A DNA stretch of 48,252 nucleotides from CAZYLZ01 sp964648335 (GCA_964648335.1 CAZYLZ010000009.1:1-48252), one strand, 5' to 3'. Positions 7,794-15,872 are shown, counted from the stretch's first letter. Notes: generated from the sequence alone by a model not told the origin. Made by a program: numbers and translations.

Positions 7794-9098
7794 CTAGTTT
7801 GGCATGAGCGCCCTGCCCTCCTTAACGGTTACCACCTTGATGCCGGACGACTTTATATAGTCGACGATCTGCTTGAACTGTGCCGGCGTCATCGAGAACT
7901 GATCGCCGCCGTTCTTTACTTCGTGAACACAAAGGATGAACCACTGCTTATTGGCTTTTGCGGCGTCTATGCGCGCCTTGATGTTCGAGAATGGTGTCGA
8001 TTTTTCCGAACAGAAGCTCTTGAGCTCGTATTTGTCGCTCGTAGCCACATTCGCCGTCTGGTCGTCGACACCGCGTGCGCTCGAGTACCCTGCCTGCGCC
8101 GCCAACGTCTTGATAGAAGTGTTGAACGTTCCGTAGGGATACGCAATAGAAGTGACCGATGTCTTAGTGAGATTCTCGAGGTACGTTTTCGAATTCTTGA
8201 TCTCGTTGTTGATGGCAGCCGTCGAAAGCGTGGTGAGATCGGTGTGGGTTACGGTATGATCCGCGATCTCGTGCCCCTTTGCTGCAATATCCTTTACCTG
8301 CGTCGGAGTCATGAAATCGGTCCATCCGCCCTGAATGGGCTCGGTTGTAAGATAGAACGTTCCTTTGAGCCCGGCGGTCTGAAGGATCGGCAATGCGTTG
8401 GTGTACTGCGTAACCCAGGAGTCGTCAAAGCTGATAGTCACCATGCCCTGGGTAAACGGTCCTGGCGTCGGAGCTGGTGGCACAACAGGTGGTGTGGTCG
8501 TCGGAGTCGGAGGAACTACCGGCGGGACTACTGGTGGCACCGTATTTCCCGAAGAAAGCGAAACATCGTCGATTGTAAGTGTCCCCTTCTTATCGAGGAG
8601 CTGAAATACCGAAACCTTCGTCATTCCGGCTGGAATCACGAACGTTGCCGTGATTTGCTTCCAGACCGTCGATGCCGGCACAACGTCTACGATCGAGTCG
8701 TACGATACGCCTCCTGCCGTCTTGGTGTACTCGACGTCAACCTCGGTGGCCACGTCCGACTTGTACCATGTGCTAAAGGTATAGGTTGCGCCCGGGGTGA
8801 CGGTGACCGCCGCATGCTGCCATCGTGCGTCTCCCGTCGAGTTTGATCCGAGCGTTATCGACGCGCCCTTGGTCGCATTGTTACCGACGGCTGGATACGT
8901 AAACGTCGGTGTCGGTGTTCCCCAGCTCACCTTGGTCCATCCCGCAGGGACTCCGGTGCCTGCGGTCTCTAAACCGGGATTTTGAATGAGATTCGCCACT
9001 GTCTGCGCCTGCAGAGAGCTGGGCAAGAGAATACTGAATAGCAATGCGGATACTAATATAACAAAAAAATTTCGCGGACGGTCAATCGCTCTTTCCAT
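7794..9098 (-). CDS. Secreted polysaccharide deacetylase (NodB/CE4) with carbohydrate-binding-like N-domain
   Basis: 434 residues. N-terminal basic stretch and hydrophobic helix (11-30) with SLQA-QT as a likely cleavage site. Residues ~35-182 look like a beta-sandwich module (LIQNPGLETAGTGVPAGW start, TIDDVSL end) of the kind that binds glycans. A PPVVPP-type linker spans ~187-217. The NodB domain follows: VTISFDDSW (catalytic Asp pair), GHEIADHTVTH (metal His pair) and SIAYPYGTFN. It would remove N- or O-acetyl groups from cell-wall or exopolysaccharide glycans outside the cell. ATG9098 has no Shine-Dalgarno sequence. Confidence 0.85.
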   Translation of the reverse strand: MERAIDRPRNFFVILVSALLFSILLPSSLQAQTVANLIQNPGLETAGTGVPAGWTKVSWGTPTPTFTYPAVGNNATKGASITLGSNSTGDARWQHAAVTVTPGATYTFSTWYKSDVATEVDVEYTKTAGGVSYDSIVDVVPASTVWKQITATFVIPAGMTKVSVFQLLDKKGTLTIDDVSLSSGNTVPPVVPPVVPPTPTTTPPVVPPAPTPGPFTQGMVTISFDDSWVTQYTNALPILQTAGLKGTFYLTTEPIQGGWTDFMTPTQVKDIAAKGHEIADHTVTHTDLTTLSTAAINNEIKNSKTYLENLTKTSVTSIAYPYGTFNTSIKTLAAQAGYSSARGVDDQTANVATSDKYELKSFCSEKSTPFSNIKARIDAAKANKQWFILCVHEVKNGGDQFSMTPAQFKQIVDYIKSSGIKVVTVKEGRALMPN

Positions 9099-9248
9099 AG
9101 CGGGCGTGCAGAATTAACTGAAAATAAATAAGTCTGCCCGAAAGGATATCACTCGTCGACGAGTTCGTGTCATGTGTATATCGCAACCCGACACGGTACT
9201 TGCCCTCGAACAAACATCGTCGTGATATCGAGGAGCGATGAACGCGAC

Positions 9249-9277
9249 TTGCATGCTGCTTTACAAAAGAGTACAAT
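9249..9277 (+). promoter_or_regulatory. tRNA-fMet promoter
   Basis: TTGCAT (9249-9254), 17-nt spacer, TACAAT (9272-9277). The predicted transcript start is about 4 nt before the tRNA. Confidence 0.65.
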
Positions 9278-9287
9278 GTCGCCTTAT

Positions 9288-9358
9288 AGCGGGGTAGAGT
9301 AACAGTAATTCGCGAGGCTCATAACCTCGAGATCTCGGTGCAAATCCGGGCCCCGCAA
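9288..9358 (+). tRNA. Initiator tRNA-fMet (CAT)
   Basis: Anticodon arm CGAGG-CTCATAA-CCTCG; acceptor GCGGGGT/GCCCCGC with an unpaired first base (A1 x A72), an initiator hallmark. The T-loop reads TGCAAAT, so position 55 is G where nearly all bacterial tRNAs have T (pseudouridine). Short D-arm GAGT/ATTC. No encoded CCA. Confidence 0.9.
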
Positions 9359-9367
9359 CACGAAAGC

Positions 9368-9391
9368 AAAAGAGCCTGCATGGGCTCTTTT
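9368..9391 (+). terminator. Terminator of tRNA-fMet
   Basis: AAAAGAGCC and GGCTCTTTT around a 6-nt loop, 10 nt after the tRNA. Confidence 0.75.
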
Positions 9392-9394
9392 GGT

Positions 9395-9540
9395 TATATG
9401 TTGCGGGGCAAGAGAGCACTTGAGTGCTCTCTGCCGGGTTTGCACGCCGGAGCGATGTTTTGTGAGTGCACAAAACCGCGAGGCCGGGCAGGAGGCGCAA
9501 TCCGCCACGGGCGGATTTGCGACCCGACGCCAAATCCGGT
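9395..9540 (+). repeat. tRNA-fMet-linked structured element
   Basis: Begins with TGTTGCGGGGC, the reverse complement of the fMet acceptor end, then a hairpin insert AGAGAGCAC-loop-GTGCTCTCT, then GGGTTTGCAC, nearly the reverse complement of its T-arm. Next come GTTTTGT/ACAAAAC (9457-9463 with 9470-9476), the motif CCGCGAG, a second hairpin and finally GCCAAATCCGG, a near copy of the tRNA T-arm. The core GGAGCGATGTTTTG is shared with the element at 44972-45139. Confidence 0.7.
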
Positions 9541-9545
9541 CTGTA

Positions 9546-9574
9546 TTGAACTAAAGCCATTAAACTGGTATCGT
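9546..9574 (+). promoter_or_regulatory. tRNA-Met promoter
   Basis: TTGAAC (9546-9551), 17-nt spacer, TATCGT (9569-9574), 9 nt before the tRNA. Confidence 0.6.
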
Positions 9575-9583
9575 ACGAGGCAC

Positions 9584-9657
9584 GTCGGGGTAGCTCAGCC
9601 GGTTAGAGCGAGCGTTTCATAAGCGCTAGGTCGTGGGTTCGAGTCCCACCCTCGACA
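9584..9657 (+). tRNA. tRNA-Met or tRNA-Ile2 (CAT)
   Basis: Acceptor GTCGGGG/CCTCGAC (one G.T pair), D-arm GCTC/GAGC, anticodon arm AGCGT-TTCATAA-GCGCT, T-arm GTGGG-TTCGAGT-CCCAC, discriminator A. The regular first pair rules out the initiator; elongator Met and lysidine-type Ile cannot be told apart from sequence alone. Confidence 0.93.
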
Positions 9658-9677
9658 CAGATTTTGCGCAGCGAATG

Positions 9678-9908
9678 CTGTGTCGAGGAGTATAGTGCCA
9701 AAGCACTATACGGTGGGACTCGAAAGCCGCAGCCGCCTTATTGGCGGCGAGGCGGGGTCGCGAGCGTTTTCACCAGAAAACGACTTGTGACCGAGACGAC
9801 TCGAACGTCGGCAAGCCATAGCGCTGGGTCCCATAACGTACGGCAGGACAGGATTCACTTCATCGTTGTCGAAAGCAGTGACCCGTGACCGAGACCACCC
9901 TCGACACA
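9678..9908 (+). repeat. tRNA-Met-linked structured element, two units
   Basis: CTGTGTCGAGG (9678-9688) is the reverse complement of the tRNA-Met 3' end. It is split by a perfect hairpin (GTATAGTGC 9690-9698 with GCACTATAC 9703-9711) from GGTGGGACTCGAA (9712-9724), the reverse complement of the T-arm. Two units with hairpins follow, each ending in GTGACCGAG. The second ends in CCACCCTCGACACA (9895-9908), a 14-nt exact copy of the tRNA-Met 3' end at 9646-9659. Confidence 0.75.
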
Positions 9909-9914
9909 AAACAA

Positions 9915-10973
9915 TCAAATAAACTTGAACTCCTTGAATACCTGTTCAAACATCCCGATTACCCTGCGCACTTCGCGTTCGTTAAGGCTAAGTCCTGCTC
10001 CGTCATGCGCAACCTTGTTGCGCAGCTTGTGCGCCTCCCAAGCAAGATCGATCGTCTGGAACTCGCCCTTACTCACCTGCTTCAGCTTGTCGCTCAACGT
10101 CTGCCCGATATACCCCTGACTGGTCAGGAGCTCGTCGAGCATTATGTCGGCCTCAAGAATGGCGACGCGCCAATCGTTGGGGTTGTTGGTATTAGAAAGG
10201 TCTACCACTTGCTTAAATCTGAGGGCATTCTGTGACGGCCCCTCGTCGTGGCTGTCGTGGTGCCCATGTCCGTGGTGCGCTCCATGCATCGCTTCGTGTT
10301 CGGCATGCTTTACTTGCGCAGTGCGCATATAAACGTAGACGATCCCTGCGAAGAAGAGTATGGAAAAGAATATCCCGATAGGCACGTATGCGCTCCAGAT
10401 CGAATTCAAAAAATCCAACAGGCTGTTGGATGTCACCGGATCCGACGCATAATCTGATACCGGTACGGAAATGTCCGAGGACGCGTCGAACTGGTCTGTC
10501 GGGACATGATAGTCGACTTCTTGTGCCAAGATAATGGGCTCACTTCCAAGCTCCATAAGTGCCGCAGCAGCCGACGCTAGCTCTCTCGTCACCGGGACCG
10601 AGTATTCATCGATTGACGATGCTTCGGCGACGTCGGACTGCGCAAATGGCTCGATGACTGCTGATGCGATAGCTTTCGGCGGTGCCGCAAGCGCCGAACC
10701 GGTAGCACGCAAGGCGGCGCTCGAATTGTCCTGCACTAGATGTGCTGCGCTCTCGGCCAAGGGTGCTACCGTGTCGACGATCGCCATCGGCTCGATGACG
10801 ATGCCATCTTTGGTGATTGCTTCGGATTCGCCGGTAATAGCGTTGGTGGCAGCAGTTGCGACAGCCGGAACCAACCCAAAGACAACCCGGGCCGCGGTAG
10901 GTGAAAAAAAACACAGGAGCGCTATAACCGAGAGCGTCACGAATGCAAATCCCGAACCTCCTTCATCGTGCAT
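9915..10973 (-). CDS. Two-helix membrane protein with His-rich loop and HEPN/DUF4145-like C-terminus
   Basis: 352 residues, no named family. Hydrophobic helix 1 (about 8-27), a long Ala/Ser/acidic region likely outside the cell, hydrophobic helix 2 around YVPIGIFFSILFFAGIVYVYM (two parts, near 198-218), a cytoplasmic His cluster (HAEHEAMHGAHHGHGHHDSH) and a helical C-terminal domain with WEAHKLRNKVAHDGAG, which resembles the RN..H signature of HEPN-like or DUF4145-like helical bundles. RNase activity would need testing. Start ATG10973 has a minus-strand TACAAT (10982-10987) 8 nt upstream, inside the end of gatA, so it has its own promoter despite following gatA. The gene ends 7 nt from the tRNA-Met element. 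Confidence 0.65.
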   Translation of the reverse strand: MHDEGGSGFAFVTLSVIALLCFFSPTAARVVFGLVPAVATAATNAITGESEAITKDGIVIEPMAIVDTVAPLAESAAHLVQDNSSAALRATGSALAAPPKAIASAVIEPFAQSDVAEASSIDEYSVPVTRELASAAAALMELGSEPIILAQEVDYHVPTDQFDASSDISVPVSDYASDPVTSNSLLDFLNSIWSAYVPIGIFFSILFFAGIVYVYMRTAQVKHAEHEAMHGAHHGHGHHDSHDEGPSQNALRFKQVVDLSNTNNPNDWRVAILEADIMLDELLTSQGYIGQTLSDKLKQVSKGEFQTIDLAWEAHKLRNKVAHDGAGLSLNEREVRRVIGMFEQVFKEFKFI

Positions 10974-10981
10974 ACTGTCTT

Positions 10982-10987
10982 ATTGTA
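10982..10987 (-). promoter_or_regulatory. -10 box TACAAT upstream of the His-rich membrane protein
   Basis: Minus-strand TACAAT with 8 nt to ATG10973; leaderless-type layout at the very end of the gatA gene. Confidence 0.5.
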
Positions 10988-12397
10988 CTACGCAGCAAGC
11001 CTGCCGAGTTCGAAAAGTGCCTCCTCTCCCCCGTGTCGGCCGATGAGCTGGAATCCGACCGGAAGGTCGACTCCATCGCGCTGTACAGTGCCTCCAGGGA
11101 CCGAAATGGCCGGAACCCCGACCAGGTTTACCGGAACCGTAAAGATGTCAGCCGCATACATGGCAAGTGGATCGGCCTTTTCGCCTATAACAAATGCAGG
11201 TGTCGGGGATGTCGGTGTCGCGATGACGTCGACCGTCTCGAATACGTGTGCAAGCTCTGCACGCATGACGTCGCGCACGGCACTTGCTTTGCGATAGTAC
11301 GCGTCGTAATACCCAGACGAGAGCACAAAGGTACCCAAGAGGATGCGGCGGCGAGCTTCTTTTCCGAACCCTTCCCCGCGCGAACGTTCGTTTACCTCTT
11401 TGACGGTCTCGCCGGCTACCGAGAGCCCGTAGCGAATGCCGTCGAAGCGCGAAAGGTTTGTCGATACCTCGGCCGGCATGATGATGTAATACACCGGCAA
11501 TCCATGCGCAAACGATGGAAGCTCGACGTCGACGATCTCGTATCCGTTCTTCTTGAGTCTCTCGAGCGACGCTTCAAATCGTGCGAGCACATCGGGGTCG
11601 ATCCCCTCTTTCAAAAACGCTCGTGGGACGCCGATCTTCTTCTTGCGGTTGACGCTTCTATCTTGATAGAAATCATTTGGGAGCGAGGTGCCGTCCATAT
11701 CGTCATGCCCTTTTATAGCTTCATATACAATCTGTGCATCCTCTACCGTTCTGGCCAACGGACAGATCTGATCGAGCGAGCTACCCATGGCAATAGCACC
11801 GTAGCGCGAGACCATGCCGTAGGTCGTCTTGAGTCCAACGACTCCGCACAATGCTGCCGGCTGCCGCACCGAGCCGCCAGTATCAGTCCCGAGTGCCGCG
11901 AGCGCCATGTTTGCTGCAACAGCCGCTGCAGAGCCTCCCGACGATCCCCCAGGAACGCGACGGATGTCGTGCGGATTTTTTGTAGGACCATTCGAAGAGT
12001 TTTCGGTAGAGCTTCCCATCGCAAACTCGTCCATGTTGGTGCGTCCCAAAAATACGGCGCCCTGGGCTTTGAGCTTCTGTATTACGGTCGCGTCGTACGA
12101 GGCGACGTAGTTTGCCAAGATCTTTGACGATGCCGATGCAATGCGTCCCTTGATGAGGATGTTGTCTTTGATCGCCATCGGGATCCCAGTCATGGGCATG
12201 CTCTTGTCAGCCGCTATCATGGCATCGGCAGCTTTTGCCTGGTCGATCACGTCGGCAAACACCTCGAGATACGCATGGATCTCGGAATCTTTTTGCTTGA
12301 TAGCATCTAAATATGCCTGAGCAAGATCGACCGCGGTATAGGTTCGCGCATCGAGATCTTTTCGCGCCTGAGCGATAGTGAGAGTAGCGAGGTCCAT
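10988..12397 (-). CDS. gatA: Glutamyl-tRNA(Gln)/aspartyl-tRNA(Asn) amidotransferase subunit A
   Basis: 469 residues, full length. The amidase-signature triad is visible: K77 in PMAIKDN, S152 in the GGSSGGSAAA block, and S176 in TDTGGSVRQP. GatA releases ammonia from glutamine, which GatB uses to convert misacylated Glu-tRNA(Gln) or Asp-tRNA(Asn). It starts 1 nt after the gatC stop, so the two are co-translated. gatB is not in this window. No sign of truncation. Confidence 0.96.
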   Translation of the reverse strand: MDLATLTIAQARKDLDARTYTAVDLAQAYLDAIKQKDSEIHAYLEVFADVIDQAKAADAMIAADKSMPMTGIPMAIKDNILIKGRIASASSKILANYVASYDATVIQKLKAQGAVFLGRTNMDEFAMGSSTENSSNGPTKNPHDIRRVPGGSSGGSAAAVAANMALAALGTDTGGSVRQPAALCGVVGLKTTYGMVSRYGAIAMGSSLDQICPLARTVEDAQIVYEAIKGHDDMDGTSLPNDFYQDRSVNRKKKIGVPRAFLKEGIDPDVLARFEASLERLKKNGYEIVDVELPSFAHGLPVYYIIMPAEVSTNLSRFDGIRYGLSVAGETVKEVNERSRGEGFGKEARRRILLGTFVLSSGYYDAYYRKASAVRDVMRAELAHVFETVDVIATPTSPTPAFVIGEKADPLAMYAADIFTVPVNLVGVPAISVPGGTVQRDGVDLPVGFQLIGRHGGEEALFELGRLAA

Positions 12398-12398
12398 A

Positions 12399-12695
12399 TT
12401 ATTTGGTGCGCTTTACCATTTGGTGCACCTCGACACGGTTGTCGCGCACCAATGGCGCCGCCCTGAGGAGGTCTTCGGTAAACATGCCAGGCTCGTATGC
12501 GTCAACATCGTCGCGCATGACGTTATAGAGCTCGCCGGGAGCCTTTACGAGGTCGGCGCCGACAGCCTGAATCTCGTTGACGAAACCTAAAATTGCAGGC
12601 AATTCCTTCTCGAGCTCGGCAAGCTCGGTCTCGGATACGGCGACTCGGGCCAGGGCCGCCAAGGCCCTAACGTCTACCTTTTGCGCGTCATTCAT
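12399..12695 (-). CDS. gatC: Aspartyl/glutamyl-tRNA amidotransferase subunit C
   Basis: 98 residues, the usual size. The start VRALAALARVAVSETELAELEKELPAILGFV (a family-typical helical pattern) and the C-terminal VRDNRVEV match GatC, the small strap that stabilises GatA-GatB. I chose ATG12695 over the upstream in-frame codon because a minus-strand TATAGT (12702-12707) stands exactly 6 nt before it. First gene of the gatC-gatA transcript. Confidence 0.93.
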   Translation of the reverse strand: MNDAQKVDVRALAALARVAVSETELAELEKELPAILGFVNEIQAVGADLVKAPGELYNVMRDDVDAYEPGMFTEDLLRAAPLVRDNRVEVHQMVKRTK

Positions 12696-12701
12696 GGGCT
12701 C

Positions 12702-12707
12702 ACTATA
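12702..12707 (-). promoter_or_regulatory. -10 box TATAGT of gatC (leaderless)
   Basis: Six nt to ATG12695, no Shine-Dalgarno sequence. Confidence 0.6.
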
Positions 12708-12735
12708 GCCGAAAACCGACATTCTGTCAGCAAAA

Positions 12736-12766
12736 GAAAAACCCCGGTCGCATCTGCAATCGGGGT
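12736..12766 (-). terminator. Terminator of the 39-codon gene
   Basis: ACCCCG (12741-12746) with CGGGGT (12761-12766), followed on the minus strand by TTTTTCTTTT. It lies 5 nt after the stop of the small ORF at 12772. Confidence 0.7.
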
Positions 12767-12771
12767 CATGT

Positions 12772-12891
12772 TCAGTTTCCTAGAAGCGCCTGCATCTCAT
12801 CGACGAGCGCACGGACACGGGCGATGTGTACCTGCGCGCGACGAAGATGACTTCTCCCGCGCCCTATCCTAGCTTTGGTACGTGTCGACAT
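12772..12891 (-). CDS. Small very basic protein (39 residues)
   Basis: Too short for most gene callers. The reading frame starts MSTRTKARIGRGRSHLRRAQ and ends MQALLGN; it is rich in Arg and His in the first half and helical in the second. Support: AGGAG about 9 nt before ATG12891, a dedicated terminator directly after the stop, and no overlap with other genes. The charge suggests nucleic-acid or ribosome binding (inference). A short VHIARVRAL run resembles AHIARVRDL in the winged-helix protein at 16389-17147, which may be chance. Confidence 0.6.
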   Translation of the reverse strand: MSTRTKARIGRGRSHLRRAQVHIARVRALVDEMQALLGN

Positions 12892-12914
12892 GATGATACT
12901 CTCCTGCACAGCTA

Positions 12915-14039
12915 TTACCTAGGTGCTATTTTCTTGATTGTTTCCCAAAGATCATAAGCCGATCGGTAGCCGGGATCGTTCACGATTACTCGCGCTTCGT
13001 CCGCTTCCTTTTCAGCACGGGAACGTTCTACGCGAACGCGTTCGAGATCTTGGGACAACGACTCTTCCTTTTTCTTGAGCTCGGATACGCGAATCTCGGT
13101 CGCCGACTGAACCTTCCGTGCCTCGATGAATTGATCAGCTCGCACTGATGCTGCTTTCACGGTCTCAAGAGCTTTGTCCACTTCGTAGACCGGCGCATCC
13201 GCGCGTTTCGGAGATGGCGGTGGCGCTACTGGCTGAGTCCGGGTCGTGACGACCTGCGTCGACAAGGCTTCGGCCCGTGGTGTTGATTGCCCTTCTTTCG
13301 GTATCTCAATTTTCTGCTGCTGAAAGAAGGTCTTTCCTCCGTATGCCACTGCAAGCATCTTGGTGCTCTCTTGGAACGAGAGATATCCGAGAGCGATATA
13401 CGCATCGACAAGGCTCATGATCACGCTTTTCGGATACTGAGTGAATGCCCTCGCCAGATACGTTTCCAAATCATTACGATCGATCTGGAGCTTCGAGATC
13501 GAGCCACGATCGAACATGAGTTGGAGCATTGCCTTCATCATGTTCGCCGCAACCGCCCTGTCTCGGCGGAGGCTCTCGAGCGTTCCCTGTTCGGGCTCAC
13601 TCGGCGAAGCTGACGCCCCGGCTGTTGGATCCACCTGCTTAATATCCTTCAGGTCGACGACAACCTGTTCGGAAGGTCGCTGCTTCGACGAGGCGACTAC
13701 CTCCGTGATTTTCTTTACCGTTCCTTCGACGTCGAATCCTTCGCGAAACTGAAGACGATACAGCCACCCCGATGCAGGATCAGAGAGCTGTATAATCATA
13801 CTTATACCAGGCGAGATACCCCTGGTTTCGCAACCGATGACACGGATGCGAGACGCAGAATCTCCGACTGCCTGGGGTTTTATCGCACGCATCACGTACG
13901 ACCCGTGCAATCCGATCTGATTGAGGATCGCCGCCATCTCGAGCTCAACATGCACGCGAATTTCTGCTAAACGAGAATTCGGCGTTCGAGGTCCATCGAT
14001 AGTGACGATGGTTTTGCTTTGTCTTTCAGATGCCATCAT
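12915..14039 (-). CDS. Uncharacterised protein with C-terminal coiled coil
   Basis: 374 residues, family not recognised, cytosolic. Residues 1-130 are mixed alpha/beta (RVHVELEMAAILNQIG, RVIGCETRGISPGISMIIQL); 150-240 are helical; 260-290 is a Pro-rich linker; 295-360 is a charged coiled coil (SELKKKEESLSQDLERVRVE). The start ATG14039 is preceded by GAGGAG 7 nt away and a full promoter at 14083-14110. It lies downstream of the GHKL ATPase gene, beyond a terminator, and shares the ribosome-site style of that module. The small basic ORF follows 23 nt later. Confidence 0.7.
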   Translation of the reverse strand: MMASERQSKTIVTIDGPRTPNSRLAEIRVHVELEMAAILNQIGLHGSYVMRAIKPQAVGDSASRIRVIGCETRGISPGISMIIQLSDPASGWLYRLQFREGFDVEGTVKKITEVVASSKQRPSEQVVVDLKDIKQVDPTAGASASPSEPEQGTLESLRRDRAVAANMMKAMLQLMFDRGSISKLQIDRNDLETYLARAFTQYPKSVIMSLVDAYIALGYLSFQESTKMLAVAYGGKTFFQQQKIEIPKEGQSTPRAEALSTQVVTTRTQPVAPPPSPKRADAPVYEVDKALETVKAASVRADQFIEARKVQSATEIRVSELKKKEESLSQDLERVRVERSRAEKEADEARVIVNDPGYRSAYDLWETIKKIAPR

Positions 14040-14082
14040 ACGATTCTCCTCACGAGGTTCCTGTATTCGTTATCCTGAAAAA

Positions 14083-14110
14083 ATCATACTTTAAAATAGT
14101 AAAGAGTCAA
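14083..14110 (-). promoter_or_regulatory. Promoter of the coiled-coil protein gene
   Basis: Minus strand: TTGACT (14105-14110), 16-nt spacer, TATGAT (14083-14088), about 43 nt before the ATG. Confidence 0.65.
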
Positions 14111-14120
14111 TAAACATAGA

Positions 14121-14155
14121 AAAACCCCGGAGCCTTATCGGTTCCGGGGTTTTTG
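14121..14155 (-). terminator. Terminator of the GHKL ATPase gene
   Basis: AAAACCCCGG and CCGGGGTTTTT arms around an internal loop, just after the stop at 14160 on the minus strand. Confidence 0.8.
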
Positions 14156-14159
14156 TCGT

Positions 14160-15872
14160 TTAGTGCATCTTCTCGTCGGGTTTCTGCACCTTCTCGAGCT
14201 TCTGCACAGGAAACGCGCCGTCGAGCGAATCACACGAAGCGATGAGATAACTCAAGCCTCCGCGATAGCGCTCTGCGTACTGCTCAGCAAGGTCCCGATA
14301 CTGTCCCTGGAAGGAATTCAGCATCACGATCTCCATGATGTGGCAGTTCTGCAGGAACACGATCCGACGCAGGTTGTCTCCGCACTGCTTCCAGTGCGGG
14401 TGCGCCTGGTTAAAGATGATACGCCCCTGCGACGGGATGTAGTCGTAGATCTTGTAGAACTCCTCCATGTAGTGGTATTCGATATGGAAGTTGAGCCCAT
14501 CAACCTCAACCTTTCGTCCACGCTCGCCATTGGGTCCCTTTGCAGTAGACGCCTTGACGGGCTTCTTGCCCTTCTTCGGCTTCTTCTTGGACGATGTGTC
14601 ACGGCCAGGATCCCTGTCCGACTTCTTCTTGTCGGGCTGGACAACCATAGTGTCGCCATCCTTGTCCTTGGTGTACCCCGAGCCTTGTTGCTCGAGCGAA
14701 TTCACGAGATCGGAGAAATCAGGATCCTCCTTGAGCCTCTCGATGAAGTCGAGCGCATGAGCGCCATACAACTCGGTGCGAGCGTCTTCCTTGGCCGACC
14801 GGATCGCATCCATGTGGCTTTTGGCCACGAGAAGATACCACTCTTCGAGCCCGGCGATGATGCCATGCTCGACAATATCGTCCTCGCAGAAGCTCTCACG
14901 GTTCGGATGCAGCTCCGCCTTGCTTGCTCGGATGCTTCCTTCGAAGACACCAGAGACGAGTGCATTGCTGCATTCGTGCGAAAGCTTCTTACCCACCTTA
15001 TGGACGAAGTTTTCGATCGGAAAGAGCTGGATGTTGCTTTCGGAGCCGATCGTCACCTTGCCGATATGTCGTCCCTTGTCGATCTTCGCGAGGTAGAGAT
15101 CGAAACTAAACGATCCTGCTGCCTCGTTCTTGATGACACGCTTCGGCAGCGGGCTCCCGCCGTAGGCTTCGATATGAAGCGGCCCGCTTTTCTTAGCGAT
15201 ACCCTTCTCATCGACCATCCGGATCGAGAACGTGATGCGCTTCCCCGTCAGCTTTTCAACCGACCGGATCGCGTCGTGATAGTCACGCTTGATCTTCACC
15301 CATAGGTCGTCGATCGAGACGAAACTCCTCTGGCGCTTCGAGAACTTGAACACCTCGAGCCGCGTACGCCACCAGACGCGGCGTGCGTCCTTTCGGGTGT
15401 CACGTGAGGTCGGATCGAACTCGAGGTCTTCGCGCTGTCCCACCGGGATCGCAGGATCCTTTTTGGACGCCATGATACCCGCACAATCGAAGGTCCACGT
15501 ATGGTAACCGTACGCAGCCTCACGACCACGGACAGTCGCCGTGAAGAGGTAGCGCTCAGATTTGTCGGTATTAGCGACGAATCCGCGCTTGAACCTGCCG
15601 ATCTTATCGGCCTCTTCCTTCACCTCGTATACGGACTCCATGGCACGATCGAAGTTCTGCTTGTCGGTGCCATCGCCGTCGCCAGTCACTGCATAGTAAC
15701 CGGTATTGTGCTCGACATCGATATCGATCCGCGCTGCACGGTTGTCGATCAGGTTCGCGACTGCTTCGAGACAGGCGCGTTCCGGCGTCTGGTAGGTCTC
15801 AGCGGCTGCACGCCATGCTTGTCCAACATGGACACCGCCAGTCGTGTAGCTTTGCTTTGCGGAACTACTCAT
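14160..15872 (-). CDS. GHKL (Hsp90/MutL/MORC-type) ATPase
   Basis: 570 residues. The N-terminal ATP site shows all three GHKL motifs: the N-box CLEAVANLIDNRA (~35-47), the G1 box VTGDGDGTD (~64-72) and the G2-like IGRFKRGF (~92-99). Residues ~230-330 look like a transducer domain (KGRHIGKVTIGSE). A Lys-rich linker (KKKSDRDPG, SKKKPKKGKK) precedes a C-terminal domain from ~450 that I cannot name. MORC/MutL-like ATPases occur in DNA repair and in defence or restriction systems; which applies here is unknown. Start ATG15872 overlaps the upstream HTH gene by 8 nt and has GGAG 7 nt upstream, so the pair is translationally coupled. Confidence 0.8.
   Translation of the reverse strand: MSSSAKQSYTTGGVHVGQAWRAAAETYQTPERACLEAVANLIDNRAARIDIDVEHNTGYYAVTGDGDGTDKQNFDRAMESVYEVKEEADKIGRFKRGFVANTDKSERYLFTATVRGREAAYGYHTWTFDCAGIMASKKDPAIPVGQREDLEFDPTSRDTRKDARRVWWRTRLEVFKFSKRQRSFVSIDDLWVKIKRDYHDAIRSVEKLTGKRITFSIRMVDEKGIAKKSGPLHIEAYGGSPLPKRVIKNEAAGSFSFDLYLAKIDKGRHIGKVTIGSESNIQLFPIENFVHKVGKKLSHECSNALVSGVFEGSIRASKAELHPNRESFCEDDIVEHGIIAGLEEWYLLVAKSHMDAIRSAKEDARTELYGAHALDFIERLKEDPDFSDLVNSLEQQGSGYTKDKDGDTMVVQPDKKKSDRDPGRDTSSKKKPKKGKKPVKASTAKGPNGERGRKVEVDGLNFHIEYHYMEEFYKIYDYIPSQGRIIFNQAHPHWKQCGDNLRRIVFLQNCHIMEIVMLNSFQGQYRDLAEQYAERYRGGLSYLIASCDSLDGAFPVQKLEKVQKPDEKMH

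Noticed and set aside
8398..8604. Plus-strand Gly/Val-rich ORF
   Set aside because: Antisense of the PPVVPP linker of the deacetylase.
12681..12872. Plus-strand ORF across the gatC promoter
   Set aside because: It crosses a promoter, a terminator and the better supported minus-strand 39-codon gene.
14163..15305. Plus-strand ORF of 380 codons
   Set aside because: Antisense shadow of the GHKL ATPase; no start signal or recognisable domain.
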